Shown here one piece after another: positions 42,448 to 51,618 of a stretch of DNA of 64,000 nt. Where the stretch lies: positions 744,001 to 808,000 of the forward strand of contig NZ_JBFEFG010000281.1 in the NCBI RefSeq assembly GCF_040718835.1. Direction: 5' to 3'. The position numbers were made by a program, and so were the translations under genes. The stretch is from Bremerella sp. JC817 (GTDB lineage Bacteria > Planctomycetota > Planctomycetia > Pirellulales > Pirellulaceae). Each line of letters begins with the position of its first letter. Positions within the stretch are counted from its first letter, which is position 1. The notes beneath the pieces were generated by a model. That model did not search any database. It saw only the letters and a list, made by a program, of their open reading frames with translations, and had not been told where the DNA came from.

Positions 42448-42660
42448 ATGGCAACACTCCGCTGTCCCACGTGCGGCCATGGATTCGACAGTCAATTTAC
42501 GCCGGCGATGCCCTTCTGTAGCGAGCGCTGCCGGCAGATCGATCTGGGACAATGGTTGGACGAAGAGCACTCGCTTCCGGTCGATATCGATAAACACCTC
42601 GAAGAACAGGCCAATCGTCCTCCGGAAGATCGCTTCGACGACGATGAAGATTCGTTGTAG
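42448..42660 (+). CDS. yacG: DNA gyrase inhibitor YacG
   Basis: This 70-residue zinc protein has the YacG cysteines in CPTCGH and CSERCRQIDLGQWLDEEH, the diagnostic segment. In E. coli YacG binds GyrB and inhibits gyrase. The acidic C-terminus is longer than usual. AAGGAACC precedes the ATG. Confidence 0.92.
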   Translation: MATLRCPTCGHGFDSQFTPAMPFCSERCRQIDLGQWLDEEHSLPVDIDKHLEEQANRPPEDRFDDDEDSL

Positions 42661-42734
42661 TGACGTTTTACTGCAACTAATCTCCGCCTATAATTCTGGC
42701 TTGATATTTCCCGCAGGCCAAAGGAGTTAGCTGC

Positions 42735-43856
42735 ATGTCGGAGGAGCGCGGTCTACTGCGAGCCATTTCTTGGCACGAATCGTTTCCTTGGTTGGTCCTC
42801 TTCCGGGCAGCCTTAATCGCCTTCTACCTGCGGGTCCTGTTTCTGGCCTACCTTGGCGTCTGCGTCTTGGGACTTGGCATTTGGATTGGAAGCCACCTGT
42901 TTGGTAGCTTTCCACCGGAAGCCGCTGATACGCTGGCCATTGAAGCCCCAACCGATATCTTCGGGGTCTTCCGATCGGGCCTCGTGTTTCACAATCCCTT
43001 TGGCGGCGTCTTCCCCGCTCACACATTCCGCGGGTTCGTGGCCTTCATCTTTTATGCCCTGTGGTATGTCGCCACGTTTGCGATCTTTGGCGGTGCGATT
43101 GCTCGCATCGCGGCGATGGAGTTTTCGGTCAACGATCGCTGTGGCATGAAATCGGCACTGAGCCATTCGCTGCGCAAATTCCTCGGCTACTTCCTTTCGC
43201 CGCTGTTCCCCCTGATCGGGGTGGCAATGCTGATGCTGATCATCTTGCTGTTCGGCCTGGTCAACTGGCTTGGTGCCTGGGCGGCGATTGTGACTGGCAT
43301 TTTCGGTTTCATTGCCGTGATGGCTGCCTTCGGAGTTGCTCTGTTGTTGGTGCCTTTGATGCTGGGCTGGCCACTGATGTGGGGAGCGATCAGCACCGAG
43401 TGTTCCGACCACTTCGACGCCTTAAGCCGAAGCTACGCCTATGTCACCCAGCGTCCGTTCCATTATTTGTGGTATGTCTGCGTCGCGATTGTTGCTGGAA
43501 TCGTCGGACATTTCGCCATCTGCTTGTTTGTCGGCGTCGCTTTGACCGCCCTGACGACGGGTCTGCACTGGGGGCAAGGCCTCGACCAAACCGTCGCCAT
43601 CATGGATCACTCGGTCTCGGGACCGGTCTGGCGATTCTGGTTTCACTGCATGAATCGCCTGGTAGGTGCCTACGACTTCGGCTACTTCTTCGCCGTGTTC
43701 GCCGGGATTTACTTGCTTTTGCGGCGCGACGTCGATCAGGCGGAAATGGACGAGATCGTCCTGGATGAAGATCAGCCTCGTTTCGCCATGCCTGCCCTCA
43801 ACAAAGATCTGGGGGAAGGCACCGAGGACGCTCCAGAAAGTTCGGACGAAAGCTAG
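42735..43856 (+). CDS. Multi-pass membrane protein of unknown function
   Basis: This 373-residue protein has about eight hydrophobic segments. Two lie in the first 60 residues, one near 105-130, three or more across 150-225 (a long Leu/Ile/Gly-rich stretch), one near 245-265 and one near 310-330. An acidic cytoplasmic tail follows. No transporter or enzyme motif is apparent; it resembles proteins annotated only as hypothetical membrane proteins in planctomycetes. AAGGAG precedes the ATG. Confidence 0.75.
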   Translation: MSEERGLLRAISWHESFPWLVLFRAALIAFYLRVLFLAYLGVCVLGLGIWIGSHLFGSFPPEAADTLAIEAPTDIFGVFRSGLVFHNPFGGVFPAHTFRGFVAFIFYALWYVATFAIFGGAIARIAAMEFSVNDRCGMKSALSHSLRKFLGYFLSPLFPLIGVAMLMLIILLFGLVNWLGAWAAIVTGIFGFIAVMAAFGVALLLVPLMLGWPLMWGAISTECSDHFDALSRSYAYVTQRPFHYLWYVCVAIVAGIVGHFAICLFVGVALTALTTGLHWGQGLDQTVAIMDHSVSGPVWRFWFHCMNRLVGAYDFGYFFAVFAGIYLLLRRDVDQAEMDEIVLDEDQPRFAMPALNKDLGEGTEDAPESSDES

Positions 43857-43871
43857 TCCGGACGGTTCCGC

Positions 43872-44225
43872 TTACGAAGCAGGTTCGGCCAATTTCACCA
43901 GAACAGCGCCGACCTGCTGATGGAACTGACCATTGGTCATCACCTCGGCGCCTGCTTCTTTGGCGGCCGACAGCAAATCGACTTGCACATGCGGACCATG
44001 CACCAAGATGCGAAGGTCTGGATGGGAAGCTCGAACTTCTTCGATCGTGCTGATCGCATCGCGAGCCGGCGGATTCAAATCGACGATCAAAGCGGTTGTC
44101 TCGGCATCGATCGTTTCGAGAATACCCCGTTTCGAGGCAATCACACGGACCGGAATGCCTTGAGCTTTGGCAGGACCGGTGACGCGAGAGTTCGACATCA
44201 AGTCGGCAGTGAAATAGAGAATCAA
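43872..44225 (-). CDS. Receiver-like hypothetical protein
   Basis: This 117-residue protein has the alternating strand-helix pattern of a CheY-like receiver: LIVDLNPP holds an aspartate at the usual phospho-acceptor strand, then RILVHGPHV and AGAEVMTNGQF. The conserved lysine and Thr/Ser positions of true receivers are not seen, so it may be a pseudo-receiver. It lies 20 bases downstream of the PII gene on the same strand, which suggests a functional pair. No output domain is present. Confidence 0.65.
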   Translation of the reverse strand: MILYFTADLMSNSRVTGPAKAQGIPVRVIASKRGILETIDAETTALIVDLNPPARDAISTIEEVRASHPDLRILVHGPHVQVDLLSAAKEAGAEVMTNGQFHQQVGAVLVKLAEPAS

Positions 44226-44245
44226 CGTATTACCTGCAAGTTCTT

Positions 44246-44593
44246 CTAAACAGCCGAAGGGCCACGTTCTTTGCCGCCGATCTGAATGACCTGTTCGATG
44301 GGAAGCACGAGAATCTTCCCATCGCCAATGTTCCCTTCCTGACCAGTTCGAGCCACGTTTTCAATGATGGCCAAGGTCTTTTCCAGGAAGTCGTCGTTCA
44401 CGGCAACTTCGATGATCACCTTTCGCAGCAGATTCGTTTGGTATTCGATACCACGAAAGGTCGCCGTCTGACCACGTTGCCGCCCGTATCCTTCCGCATC
44501 AAAAACGGTCAGGCGTTCGACGGCCATCTCGGACAATGCCGTACGGACACTATCGAGCTTGGTTGGCTGAATCACGGCGACAATCAGTTTCAC
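44246..44593 (-). CDS. P-II family nitrogen regulator
   Basis: This 115-residue GlnB/GlnK-type trimeric signal protein has Tyr51 in the T-loop (RGIEYQTN), the known uridylylation site, and Gln39 in YGRQRGQ, an important ligand residue. The phosphate-binding B-loop reads TGQEGNIGDGK and carries three more residues than the TGKIGDGK of E. coli GlnB. No amtB or glnA is adjacent, so the regulated partner is not shown by context. Confidence 0.92.
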   Translation of the reverse strand: MKLIVAVIQPTKLDSVRTALSEMAVERLTVFDAEGYGRQRGQTATFRGIEYQTNLLRKVIIEVAVNDDFLEKTLAIIENVARTGQEGNIGDGKILVLPIEQVIQIGGKERGPSAV

Positions 44594-44670
44594 GCGGGGC
44601 TCCTTCTGAATCGAGGGATGGAGATACCCAACTTTCTACCAGAAGTGCCCGGCAGCCCGCCAGATGGCCG

Positions 44671-45975
44671 TTAGTTTGCGGTCTTTGTCACGTGGCGATC
44701 GGCGAAGTCCATGTAGCGTTGCCAATCGAGGGTGGTGACGTCGTGCTTGCCAGGGCGGATCACATACCCCAATCGGCTGAGAACGGGCTCGTTGACCGCA
44801 GGCATCTTCTCGACGCCCATCCCTTCAACACCAAGCAGCTCGTAAACCGGGCTCGCGTAGTGTCCCGAGAGGAACTCGCCATGCGGATCGGCCCAGCGAT
44901 CTTCCTCGGCACTGCAAATCAGGCAAGGGCGTGGCGCGATCAAGGCAATCAGCTCGTGCTGATCAACCGGACAGGCATCTTCATTGTGGTTGTACTGCAC
45001 GAAGTTATCGCAGAACCAATGGGGAAACGACGTGTTGATCCGCTGAACCGATTCGCCAAATCGACGACGCGACAGTGCCGCGCCGCCACAGCCCGAGTTG
45101 TTCGAGATGACCGCGGCAAAACGAGGATCGGTAGCACCGGCCCATAAGGCCGTCTTGCCGAGACGCGAATGCCCCAGCGAGATCACTTTCTCGCCGTCGA
45201 CTTCCTCACTTTCTTGCAGATAGTCGAGTGCTCGGCTCATTCCCCACGACCATGCAGCGATGCTCCCCCACTGGTCCGCCTTCGGCTTGGTTTGCCCCTC
45301 GGCGTTGAAGTAAGGATGAATGCCGTTCTGAAATCCGTCGTCGAAGTCAGGATCGATGTCGCCATAGTAAGCGGTTGCCACCCCGTAGCCACGTTCCAGA
45401 ATCGTTTCGATCGGCCAACGCCCGCTGCTCGTGCCACGCATCTTTTCCGAGGCTTTGTGCCCAGAAATACCTTTGTCTTTGTTGTCGCGTAGCCAACTGG
45501 TTGGCAGCATCACCGCGGGGTCGTCGGTAACCGTCGCGTTGCCATAGAAGCTGAGCATCAAGAACATCGGCACTGGCTTGTCGGTCTTTGGCAGGTAGAC
45601 CAACAGGTTCAGCACCGGCCCCTCGGGATCGTTGGTCAATTGAATGGCAACCTGACGGCGGCGAGCCTTACCACCGAAGGCTTCGTCCGACGATTCGGTC
45701 ACCTTGTACGAGATCTTCTCTGGGGCGGCCGGCGCCTTGCCGTAAACATGGGTCTCGAACAATTGAATCAGGTAAGGCCGCTGCGTGGAGTTCCATGCTT
45801 CGGCAGTCTCAATCTTTTCGCCATTAGGACCCACCAACGGATCAGGCAACGTGAACGGCGGAACCTTGGCTTCATCGTAAATGACGACTTCTTGCTGGGC
45901 AGGCAACATCGAGGTGACCGTCGTAACCAGAAACAGGCAGAAGAGGGGCGCGGAAACTCGCGGATAGCATCGCAT
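44671..45975 (-). CDS. Secreted glucuronoyl esterase-like hydrolase (CE15-like)
   Basis: This 434-residue alpha/beta hydrolase has a signal peptide. The nucleophile motif GHSRLGKTALW resembles the GCSRxGK motif of CE15 glucuronoyl esterases. Other candidate catalytic residues are in CSAEEDRWADP and in GKHDVTTLDW. CE15 enzymes cleave ester links between lignin and glucuronoxylan; marine relatives may act on other uronic-acid esters. An ATG at 46008 is an alternative start giving 11 more residues. The last upstream frame is not convincing. It forms a single-gene unit. Confidence 0.8.
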   Translation of the reverse strand: MRCYPRVSAPLFCLFLVTTVTSMLPAQQEVVIYDEAKVPPFTLPDPLVGPNGEKIETAEAWNSTQRPYLIQLFETHVYGKAPAAPEKISYKVTESSDEAFGGKARRRQVAIQLTNDPEGPVLNLLVYLPKTDKPVPMFLMLSFYGNATVTDDPAVMLPTSWLRDNKDKGISGHKASEKMRGTSSGRWPIETILERGYGVATAYYGDIDPDFDDGFQNGIHPYFNAEGQTKPKADQWGSIAAWSWGMSRALDYLQESEEVDGEKVISLGHSRLGKTALWAGATDPRFAAVISNNSGCGGAALSRRRFGESVQRINTSFPHWFCDNFVQYNHNEDACPVDQHELIALIAPRPCLICSAEEDRWADPHGEFLSGHYASPVYELLGVEGMGVEKMPAVNEPVLSRLGYVIRPGKHDVTTLDWQRYMDFADRHVTKTAN

Positions 45976-46416
45976 GGGCAGGGCTCTAATCGAGGAGGAA
46001 ATCAGCATGGTAGGAGGAATCGATCGCCCTATTCTAGCCACTCGATTGCCCCACCCCCAGCGGATTCCATTTGAAATGTGAACCCATCCCCACAAAATGG
46101 CTCTATTCAAGCAGGCAATGAAAAGGTGGAAATGCGAGTGAATGGGGCACAAAAACGCCGGTAACTACTGACAGCTTATCGACATTTTTCGTGCGAATTA
46201 CCAAACCCTTCGTACCCCCTTAACAGAACTTACCTACAGTTCCGTTGCCCACCCAGATCCGGCGATAGGAATGCCCGTGAAATGTTGGCGTTGATGGTCG
46301 GAACTGTGTTATGTTGAAAGGCTTACTCGCCGGAACACCCGACGCGACCGCGGAAGGTGCATCCAGCGCACGCCCTTCCTAGCCCCATTGATCACATCAA
46401 TTGCTAATCGTTACGC
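45976..46416. other. Divergent intergenic region upstream of the tRNA-like element
   Basis: About 440 bases without a supported gene. Two inverted repeats are visible: ACAGTTCCG (46236-46244) with CGGAACTGT (46299-46307), and the short palindrome ATTGAT-CAC-ATCAAT (46387-46401) just before the tRNA-like element. Their role is unknown. Confidence 0.5.
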
Positions 46417-46493
46417 GGTAGCCGTGGCTCGGTGGTACGAGTTCTTTCTGCTTCAGCAGAAAGAGTTTTCGGTTCGAATCCGATCGGCTGCCT
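46417..46493 (+). tRNA. tRNA-like element with atypical anticodon arm
   Basis: Acceptor strands GGTAGCCG and CGGCTGCC form 8 base pairs (one G-U). The D-arm (GCTC / GAGT with a GG-containing loop) and the T-arm with a perfect TTCGAAT loop are present. T-arm pairing is TCGG/CCGA plus one T-T mismatch. The anticodon arm does not fit the normal 5-bp stem and 7-base loop: CTTTCTGC/GCAGAAAG forms a continuous 8-bp stem with a four-base loop TTCA. If only six pairs form, an 8-base loop GCTTCAGC results. The anticodon is therefore uncertain, with TCA the likeliest reading. No CCA is encoded. It ends 26 bases before the HNH gene. It could be an unusual tRNA, a decayed one, or a tRNA-like 5' leader. 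Confidence 0.6.
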
Positions 46494-46518
46494 TCCAAAC
46501 GAGGGAGAAATCAGATTC

Positions 46519-47112
46519 ATGTCGGCCCTATTGGAGCGGCCCACGCTAGTTCTCAACCGTAACTGGCAGCCTGTCGGTGTCGCGTCGGTGGCTCGATCGT
46601 TGACGCAGGTCTTCTGCGGAACCGCTCGTGTTGTTGATCCACACAGCTACCAGCTGTTGACGTGGGAGGACTGGTCGCGTTTGGCCCCTGGCAAGGACGA
46701 GCCCTTCATCTCTTCCCAGTTGCTGAAGATCCGAATTCCGGAAGTCGTTTCGCTGGTGAACTACGATCGCATCCCGCGGAACACGGTGACGTTCAGTCGT
46801 CGCAACGTGTTCAAGCGAGATCAGTACACCTGTCAGTACTGCGGCTCGCGTCCTGGTAGCGAATACCTGACGATCGATCACGTCATTCCACGCAGTAAGG
46901 GAGGCGAATCTTCCTGGGAAAACTGCGTGTTGGCTTGCGTCGATTGCAATCATCGCAAGGCGAATCGTACGCCCGCCGAGGCTCATATGCCGATGCGGAA
47001 GGATCCGATTCGTCCGAAGTGGACGCCTGTCTACGCGGCCAGACGTGTAAGGATCGAGTCTTGGAGTAAGTTCGTCAGCGAAGCTTACTGGGAGACCGAA
47101 CTCGAAAGTTAA
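46519..47112 (+). CDS. HNH endonuclease family protein
   Basis: This 197-residue protein has an HNH nuclease domain in its C-terminal half. Zinc cysteines are in CQYCGSR and CVDCNHRK, and the catalytic HNH residues are in TIDHVIPRSKGG and SSWENC. The N-terminal part begins SALLERPTLVLNRNWQPVGV, which is conserved in a widespread family of free-standing HNH proteins of unknown role. The ATG at 46519 has GAGGGAG 11 bases upstream. It directly follows the tRNA-like element. Confidence 0.9.
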   Translation: MSALLERPTLVLNRNWQPVGVASVARSLTQVFCGTARVVDPHSYQLLTWEDWSRLAPGKDEPFISSQLLKIRIPEVVSLVNYDRIPRNTVTFSRRNVFKRDQYTCQYCGSRPGSEYLTIDHVIPRSKGGESSWENCVLACVDCNHRKANRTPAEAHMPMRKDPIRPKWTPVYAARRVRIESWSKFVSEAYWETELES

Positions 47113-47170
47113 CAGGCCTGGATGACATCTCGTTATCGAGGCCTGTTTCTTTAGAGCCGCGCGCCACTAG

Positions 47171-47632
47171 TTACCCTTCCGCTCTGGAAATCCGTTGAAT
47201 CCGATTTCCGGGGCGAACGGTCGCTGCGCGCTGCACGCTGGCAAAGAAACCGAGGTGCTCGTTCACGTTCGGCTGCGTTCGCCCTGTTTTGGCATCTTTG
47301 GCGTGGCACGGTTTCCACCGTTTTTCGAGGCGGATTTCTGCCGTGCCGACCATTAACATGTCGCCCACTTCCAGCGTGGCCAGGTCGATTCCCTCGACCG
47401 AGAGGTTTTCGCCCACGCTGCCAGCCAGAAAAGGCTCGGTGGCAGGCTCGAACCGCTGCAAGATCTCGAAATTGAACAGCGTAACCGCGCGTTTTGGCGC
47501 GAAGTGCTCGTCGTAACGGTGCCCATCCCCAACAAAGCCGTATGGGGTCAGCTCGGCCGATTCGACCGGCAGGCGTGGGATTCCGCCCGAAGACAGGCAG
47601 ACGGCGACGACATGCCCCTCAGATATTTTCAT
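47171..47632 (-). CDS. MOSC domain-containing protein
   Basis: This 153-residue protein matches the MOSC (molybdenum cofactor sulfurase C-terminal) fold, with GENLSVEGIDLATLEVGD and the conserved cysteine in WKPCHA. Related stand-alone MOSC proteins such as YiiM handle N-hydroxylated compounds with the molybdenum cofactor. The substrate here is not known. Monocistronic. Confidence 0.87.
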   Translation of the reverse strand: MKISEGHVVAVCLSSGGIPRLPVESAELTPYGFVGDGHRYDEHFAPKRAVTLFNFEILQRFEPATEPFLAGSVGENLSVEGIDLATLEVGDMLMVGTAEIRLEKRWKPCHAKDAKTGRTQPNVNEHLGFFASVQRAATVRPGNRIQRISRAEG

Positions 47633-47790
47633 GGGTAATCACCGTAAATGCTTCCAGCACCAATGTTTTCGCCCCAGCGGTGGTTGACGAAATGGGGGTC
47701 TGGCTTTTCTAATTTCAGGATTCGGTTCCCGCTCTGCGAGCTCCCTGTAACGAAGCCCCTGGCACTCACGAAAACGCCCGAAGGTTACCA

Positions 47791-48117
47791 ATGCCCGAAG
47801 AACTCCTCGAATTGCCTCTGACGTCCGCCGGCTATCCTTTGGGTTTCGCCGACAGCATTGTAGCCACGGACGACGAGTACGACGAAGACGCGGAAGAGGA
47901 TTTCGACGAAGACGACTTCGATGACGATTTTGACGAAGACTTCGAGGAATTCGACGACGAAGCCCCTTCAGACGATGATTCGTTCGACGAAGACCTGATC
48001 GACGACGAAGACGAGGACGAAGATCTGGAAGGCGAATTCTTCGAAGATGACGAGGAAAGCGAAGACGACGAAGAAGAAGGTGACGGCAAAGAGGAAGAAG
48101 AAGGCGACGACGACTAG
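47791..48117 (+). CDS. Extremely acidic hypothetical protein
   Basis: This 108-residue protein is made mostly of Asp and Glu from about residue 28 to the end. Only the first 27 residues look ordinary (PEELLELPLTSAGYPLGF). The acidic tail is certainly disordered and could bind metal ions or basic proteins. It has codon use like its neighbours. A perfect 9-base-pair hairpin follows 16 bases after the stop, and ileS begins 142 bases downstream. The function is unknown; a non-coding explanation is unlikely given the start and neat end. Confidence 0.6.
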   Translation: MPEELLELPLTSAGYPLGFADSIVATDDEYDEDAEEDFDEDDFDDDFDEDFEEFDDEAPSDDDSFDEDLIDDEDEDEDLEGEFFEDDEESEDDEEEGDGKEEEEGDDD

Positions 48118-48132
48118 TCGCCGGTGGTGAAC

Positions 48133-48161
48133 CCAGGCCAGCCGGATGGCGTCTGGCCTGG
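48133..48161 (+). terminator. Hairpin after the acidic protein gene
   Basis: The perfect 9-base-pair stem CCAGGCCAG / CTGGCCTGG with an 11-base loop lies 16 bases past the stop and lacks a T tract. Confidence 0.55.
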
Positions 48162-48205
48162 AGATGCCTGGTTCTTCGCTGGGAACAAAATCGCTTGGAT
48201 TTATT

Positions 48206-48226
48206 GAGGGAGCATCTGGCTCCCTC
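48206..48226 (+). other. Hairpin in the ileS leader
   Basis: The perfect 8-base-pair stem GAGGGAGC / GCTCCCTC with loop ATCTG lies 32 bases before the ileS start. It has no T-box features and no T tract. It may be a weak terminator for the upstream gene or part of the ileS leader. Confidence 0.5.
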
Positions 48227-48258
48227 GTTCATGAATCGCTCGAGGAAGATGAGATTCG

Positions 48259-51200
48259 ATGTTTGAAAGCATCCCGCAGAATGTTTCTTTTCCGGACATG
48301 GAAACCAAGGTCCTCGAGTATTGGCAACAGAACCAGATTTACGAGAAGTCGCTCGACGCTCGTAAGGGAAGCCAGCCGTTCGTCTTTTACGAAGGGCCAC
48401 CAACCGCCAACGGCATGCCTCATCCTGGCCACTGCCTGACGCGTGCCATCAAAGACGTCTTCCCACGCTACCGCACCATGCGGGGCTATTACTGCGAACG
48501 CAAAGCAGGCTGGGACACGCATGGTCTGCCGGTCGAAGTCGAAGTCTGCAAAGAGCTCGGCATTCACTCCAAGGAAGAGATCGAAAACTACGGCGTCGAA
48601 CCGTTCATCCACAAGTGCCAGGCCAGCGTCTGGCGTTACATGCAAGAGTGGGAACGCCTGACGCAGCGTCTCGGTTTCTGGGTCAACCTGGAAGAAGCGT
48701 ACGTTACCTACCACAAGAGTTTTGTTGAAAGCGTCTGGTGGTCGCTCAAAAACTTGTACGATCGCGGCCTGCTTTACCAGGGTCACAAGATCGTCTGGTG
48801 GTGGGCTCAAGGTGGAACCGCGTTGAGCAGCGGCGAAGTAGGCCAAGGCTATCGCAAAGTCGCCGACCCGAGCGTGTTCGTACGTTTCCCGCTTCTCGAC
48901 GAAGAAAACATCGCACTGCTGGTTTGGACGACGACACCTTGGACGCTGCCAAGCAATCAGTTCGCCGCCGTTCATCCCGATCTGACCTACGCCACGGTCG
49001 AAGACGAGGAGTCGGGCGAAAAGCTGATCGTCGCGGAAGCTCTTGTGGAAACACTCGCCGAGAAAGCGAAGTGCAAATGGAAAGTTGTCTCGACCACCAA
49101 GGGTAGCCAGCTGCTGGGCAAGCGTTATCAACCGCCGTTCGACTACTACTACAAATCGCTCGGCGATACCGAAGGGTCGCTCAAGGCTGGTGGCAAGCAG
49201 CATGTCGCCTGGCGTGTCGTGGCCGCCGACTTCGTAACAACCGACAGCGGTACCGGCGTCGTCCATCAGGCGCCTGCGTTCGGTGAAGTCGACTACGAAG
49301 TTCTGGCCAACGAACGGGCACGCTTCGAAGAGGGGGAAGGCCCGTCGCTGATCTGTGCGGTCGGTCCTGACGGCAAGTTCACCGACGAAGCTCCCGACTA
49401 CAAGGGACGCTGGGTCAAAGAAGCCGACAAAGACATCTCGCGCGAACTGAAAGAACGGGGCGTCTTGTTCCTGCTCGATCAGTATCTCCACGATTATCCC
49501 TTCTGCTGGCGAGCCGAAGAGGATCCGCTGATCCAGTATCCGCGTGAAAGCTGGTTCATCCGCACCACCAAATTCAAAGACCAGATGCTGGCCAACAACC
49601 AGCAGATCAACTGGCTGCCAGACCACATCCGCGATGGTCGTTTCGGCAACTTCCTGGAAAGCAACGTCGACTGGGCACTGTCTCGCGAACGTTACTGGGG
49701 CACGCCACTGCCGATCTGGGTTTGCGATGAAACCGGCAAAGCCGAAGCGATCGCCAGCTACGCCGAACTGGAAGCCAAGCCAGGTGCCGCTGGTTTCGAC
49801 GTCTGGGAAAAAGCCAAGGCTGACAATCCCGACCTGGTCGAAGACCTGAAGATCCACAAGCCGTACATCGACGAGATCACCTACGACTCGCCGTTCGCCG
49901 AAGGTGCGCGAATGAAGCGTGTTCCGGAAGTAATCGACTGCTGGTACGACTCCGGTGCGATGCCATTCGCACAGTGGGGCTATCCGCACCAAGGGGAAAA
50001 GCACTTCGATGCCCAGTTCCCAGCCGACTTCATCAGCGAAGCAATCGACCAGACCCGTGGTTGGTTCTATAGCCAGCTGGCGATCAGCACCCTGCTGTTC
50101 GGCCAGGACGAAGAAGGCAAGACCGAGCCGCACGTCTATCCACATCCATTCAAGAACTGCATCGTCCTTGGGCTGATGCTGGGCGAAGATGGTACGAAGA
50201 TGTCGAAGAGCAAGCGAAACTATCGCGAGCCGAACGAGATCTTCGACAAATACGGTGCCGATGCGTTGCGCTGGTATCTGTATGCCAACCAGCCGCCATG
50301 GACGTCGATCCGCTACAACGAACAGTCGATCAAAGACAGCATCCCTGAGTTCCTGCTGCGACTCTGGAATGTGTTCAGCTTCTTCGTGATCTACGCGAAC
50401 ATCGACGGTTTCGAGCCAGAAACCTCGGTCAGCGATCTCGACAAGGCACTCGCCGGCCATTTCGTTGGTGCCAAGGGCGCCCGTCCCGTCGAAGAGCGAG
50501 GCGAACTCGATCGCTGGATCCTGGGCGAATTGAACCGCACGATCCAAACCGTGACCGATCGGATGGACGCGTACGATAACTACAACGCTTGTGCCGCGAT
50601 CAATCAGTTCGTGGATGGTCTGTCGAACTGGTACGTTCGCCGCAGCCGTGATCGTTTCTGGAGCAAAGACAAGGAATCGGCCGACAAGCTGGATGCCTAC
50701 TGGACGCTGTACGAATGCTTGCTGACCACCTGCCAGGTGATCGCTCCGTTCGTGCCATTCCTCTCGGAAACGCTGTGGCAGAATCTGGCCAGCGTCTTTG
50801 GCGACAAGGCGAAGACCAGCGTTCACCTGTGCGACTTCCCCGCAGTCGACGAATCGGTCATCGATACGCAGCTCTCGCAGCGAATGGAGCTGCTGCGCGA
50901 GATCGCTTCGCTCGGCCGCCAGGCGCGCATGAACGAAAAGCTGAAGGTGCGTCAGCCTTTGAGCAAGGTAGAAGTCGTCCTCGCCGACGACACCCACGCC
51001 GAATGGCTCAAGTCGCACAACTCGATCTTGTGCGAAGAGTTGAACGTCAAAAAGATCGACTTCACCAAGGAAGCCGACGAGTACATCAACTACCAGATCC
51101 AGCCGAACTTCAAGCGTTTAGGCCCACGTGTCGGCAAGCTGATGCCTTCGGTCAAGAAGGTTCTCGGCCAGACCGACGCGGCGGCATTGCTGAATGCCCT

Positions 51201-51618
51201 GCAATCGGAAGGTGCGTTCACGCTGACGATCGAAGGCGAAGCCCTGACATTCGACAACGAAGACATCCAGGTTCGTCTGTCGGCCAAAGAAGGCTGGGCT
51301 GCCGCTCAAGGCAAGCTGTGCGTGGTCGTGCTAAACACTGAGCTCACCCCAGAGCTGATCCAGGAAGGCTACGTCAAAGACATCGTTCGCATGGTGCAAG
51401 ACAAGCGGAAAGAGCTTGATCTGGAATACACCGCCAAGATCGAAGTTGCCGTGGTGACGTCGTCCGACGACGTGCAAGCCGCGGTCAAAGGTCATGCCGA
51501 GTACATCGAAGGCGAAACCTTGGCGACCTCGGTCGGCCTGGCGGCGATCGCCGGCGTCGAACCAAGTTCCACGACCATCGCTGACAGCGACGTCCAAATC
51601 TACGTGAAGCCTGTATGA
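48259..51618 (+). CDS. ileS: Isoleucyl-tRNA synthetase
   Basis: This 1119-residue class I synthetase charges tRNA-Ile. The HIGH motif is HPGH (55-58) and KMSKS is at 647-651. The editing (CP1) domain lies between them and the anticodon-binding domain after about 700. The length and the absence of a C-terminal zinc finger point to the long, eukaryote-like (type 2) IleS group, which is known to be less sensitive to mupirocin. The stop overlaps the purN start by four bases (ATGA), so the two are coupled although their functions differ. Confidence 0.96.
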   Translation: MFESIPQNVSFPDMETKVLEYWQQNQIYEKSLDARKGSQPFVFYEGPPTANGMPHPGHCLTRAIKDVFPRYRTMRGYYCERKAGWDTHGLPVEVEVCKELGIHSKEEIENYGVEPFIHKCQASVWRYMQEWERLTQRLGFWVNLEEAYVTYHKSFVESVWWSLKNLYDRGLLYQGHKIVWWWAQGGTALSSGEVGQGYRKVADPSVFVRFPLLDEENIALLVWTTTPWTLPSNQFAAVHPDLTYATVEDEESGEKLIVAEALVETLAEKAKCKWKVVSTTKGSQLLGKRYQPPFDYYYKSLGDTEGSLKAGGKQHVAWRVVAADFVTTDSGTGVVHQAPAFGEVDYEVLANERARFEEGEGPSLICAVGPDGKFTDEAPDYKGRWVKEADKDISRELKERGVLFLLDQYLHDYPFCWRAEEDPLIQYPRESWFIRTTKFKDQMLANNQQINWLPDHIRDGRFGNFLESNVDWALSRERYWGTPLPIWVCDETGKAEAIASYAELEAKPGAAGFDVWEKAKADNPDLVEDLKIHKPYIDEITYDSPFAEGARMKRVPEVIDCWYDSGAMPFAQWGYPHQGEKHFDAQFPADFISEAIDQTRGWFYSQLAISTLLFGQDEEGKTEPHVYPHPFKNCIVLGLMLGEDGTKMSKSKRNYREPNEIFDKYGADALRWYLYANQPPWTSIRYNEQSIKDSIPEFLLRLWNVFSFFVIYANIDGFEPETSVSDLDKALAGHFVGAKGARPVEERGELDRWILGELNRTIQTVTDRMDAYDNYNACAAINQFVDGLSNWYVRRSRDRFWSKDKESADKLDAYWTLYECLLTTCQVIAPFVPFLSETLWQNLASVFGDKAKTSVHLCDFPAVDESVIDTQLSQRMELLREIASLGRQARMNEKLKVRQPLSKVEVVLADDTHAEWLKSHNSILCEELNVKKIDFTKEADEYINYQIQPNFKRLGPRVGKLMPSVKKVLGQTDAAALLNALQSEGAFTLTIEGEALTFDNEDIQVRLSAKEGWAAAQGKLCVVVLNTELTPELIQEGYVKDIVRMVQDKRKELDLEYTAKIEVAVVTSSDDVQAAVKGHAEYIEGETLATSVGLAAIAGVEPSSTTIADSDVQIYVKPV

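Noticed and set aside
44671..46152. Long N-terminal extension of the CE15-like esterase from 46152
   Set aside because: The extra 59 residues are Trp/His-rich and not family-like; starts at 45975 or 46008 each give a proper signal peptide.
46432..46518. An extension of the HNH frame through the tRNA-like element
   Set aside because: The upstream codons are the tRNA-like element itself; the family N-terminus begins at the ATG at 46519.
48118..48258. T-box or other riboswitch before ileS
   Set aside because: Only simple hairpins are present; no T-box consensus or antiterminator arrangement and no U-tract terminator.
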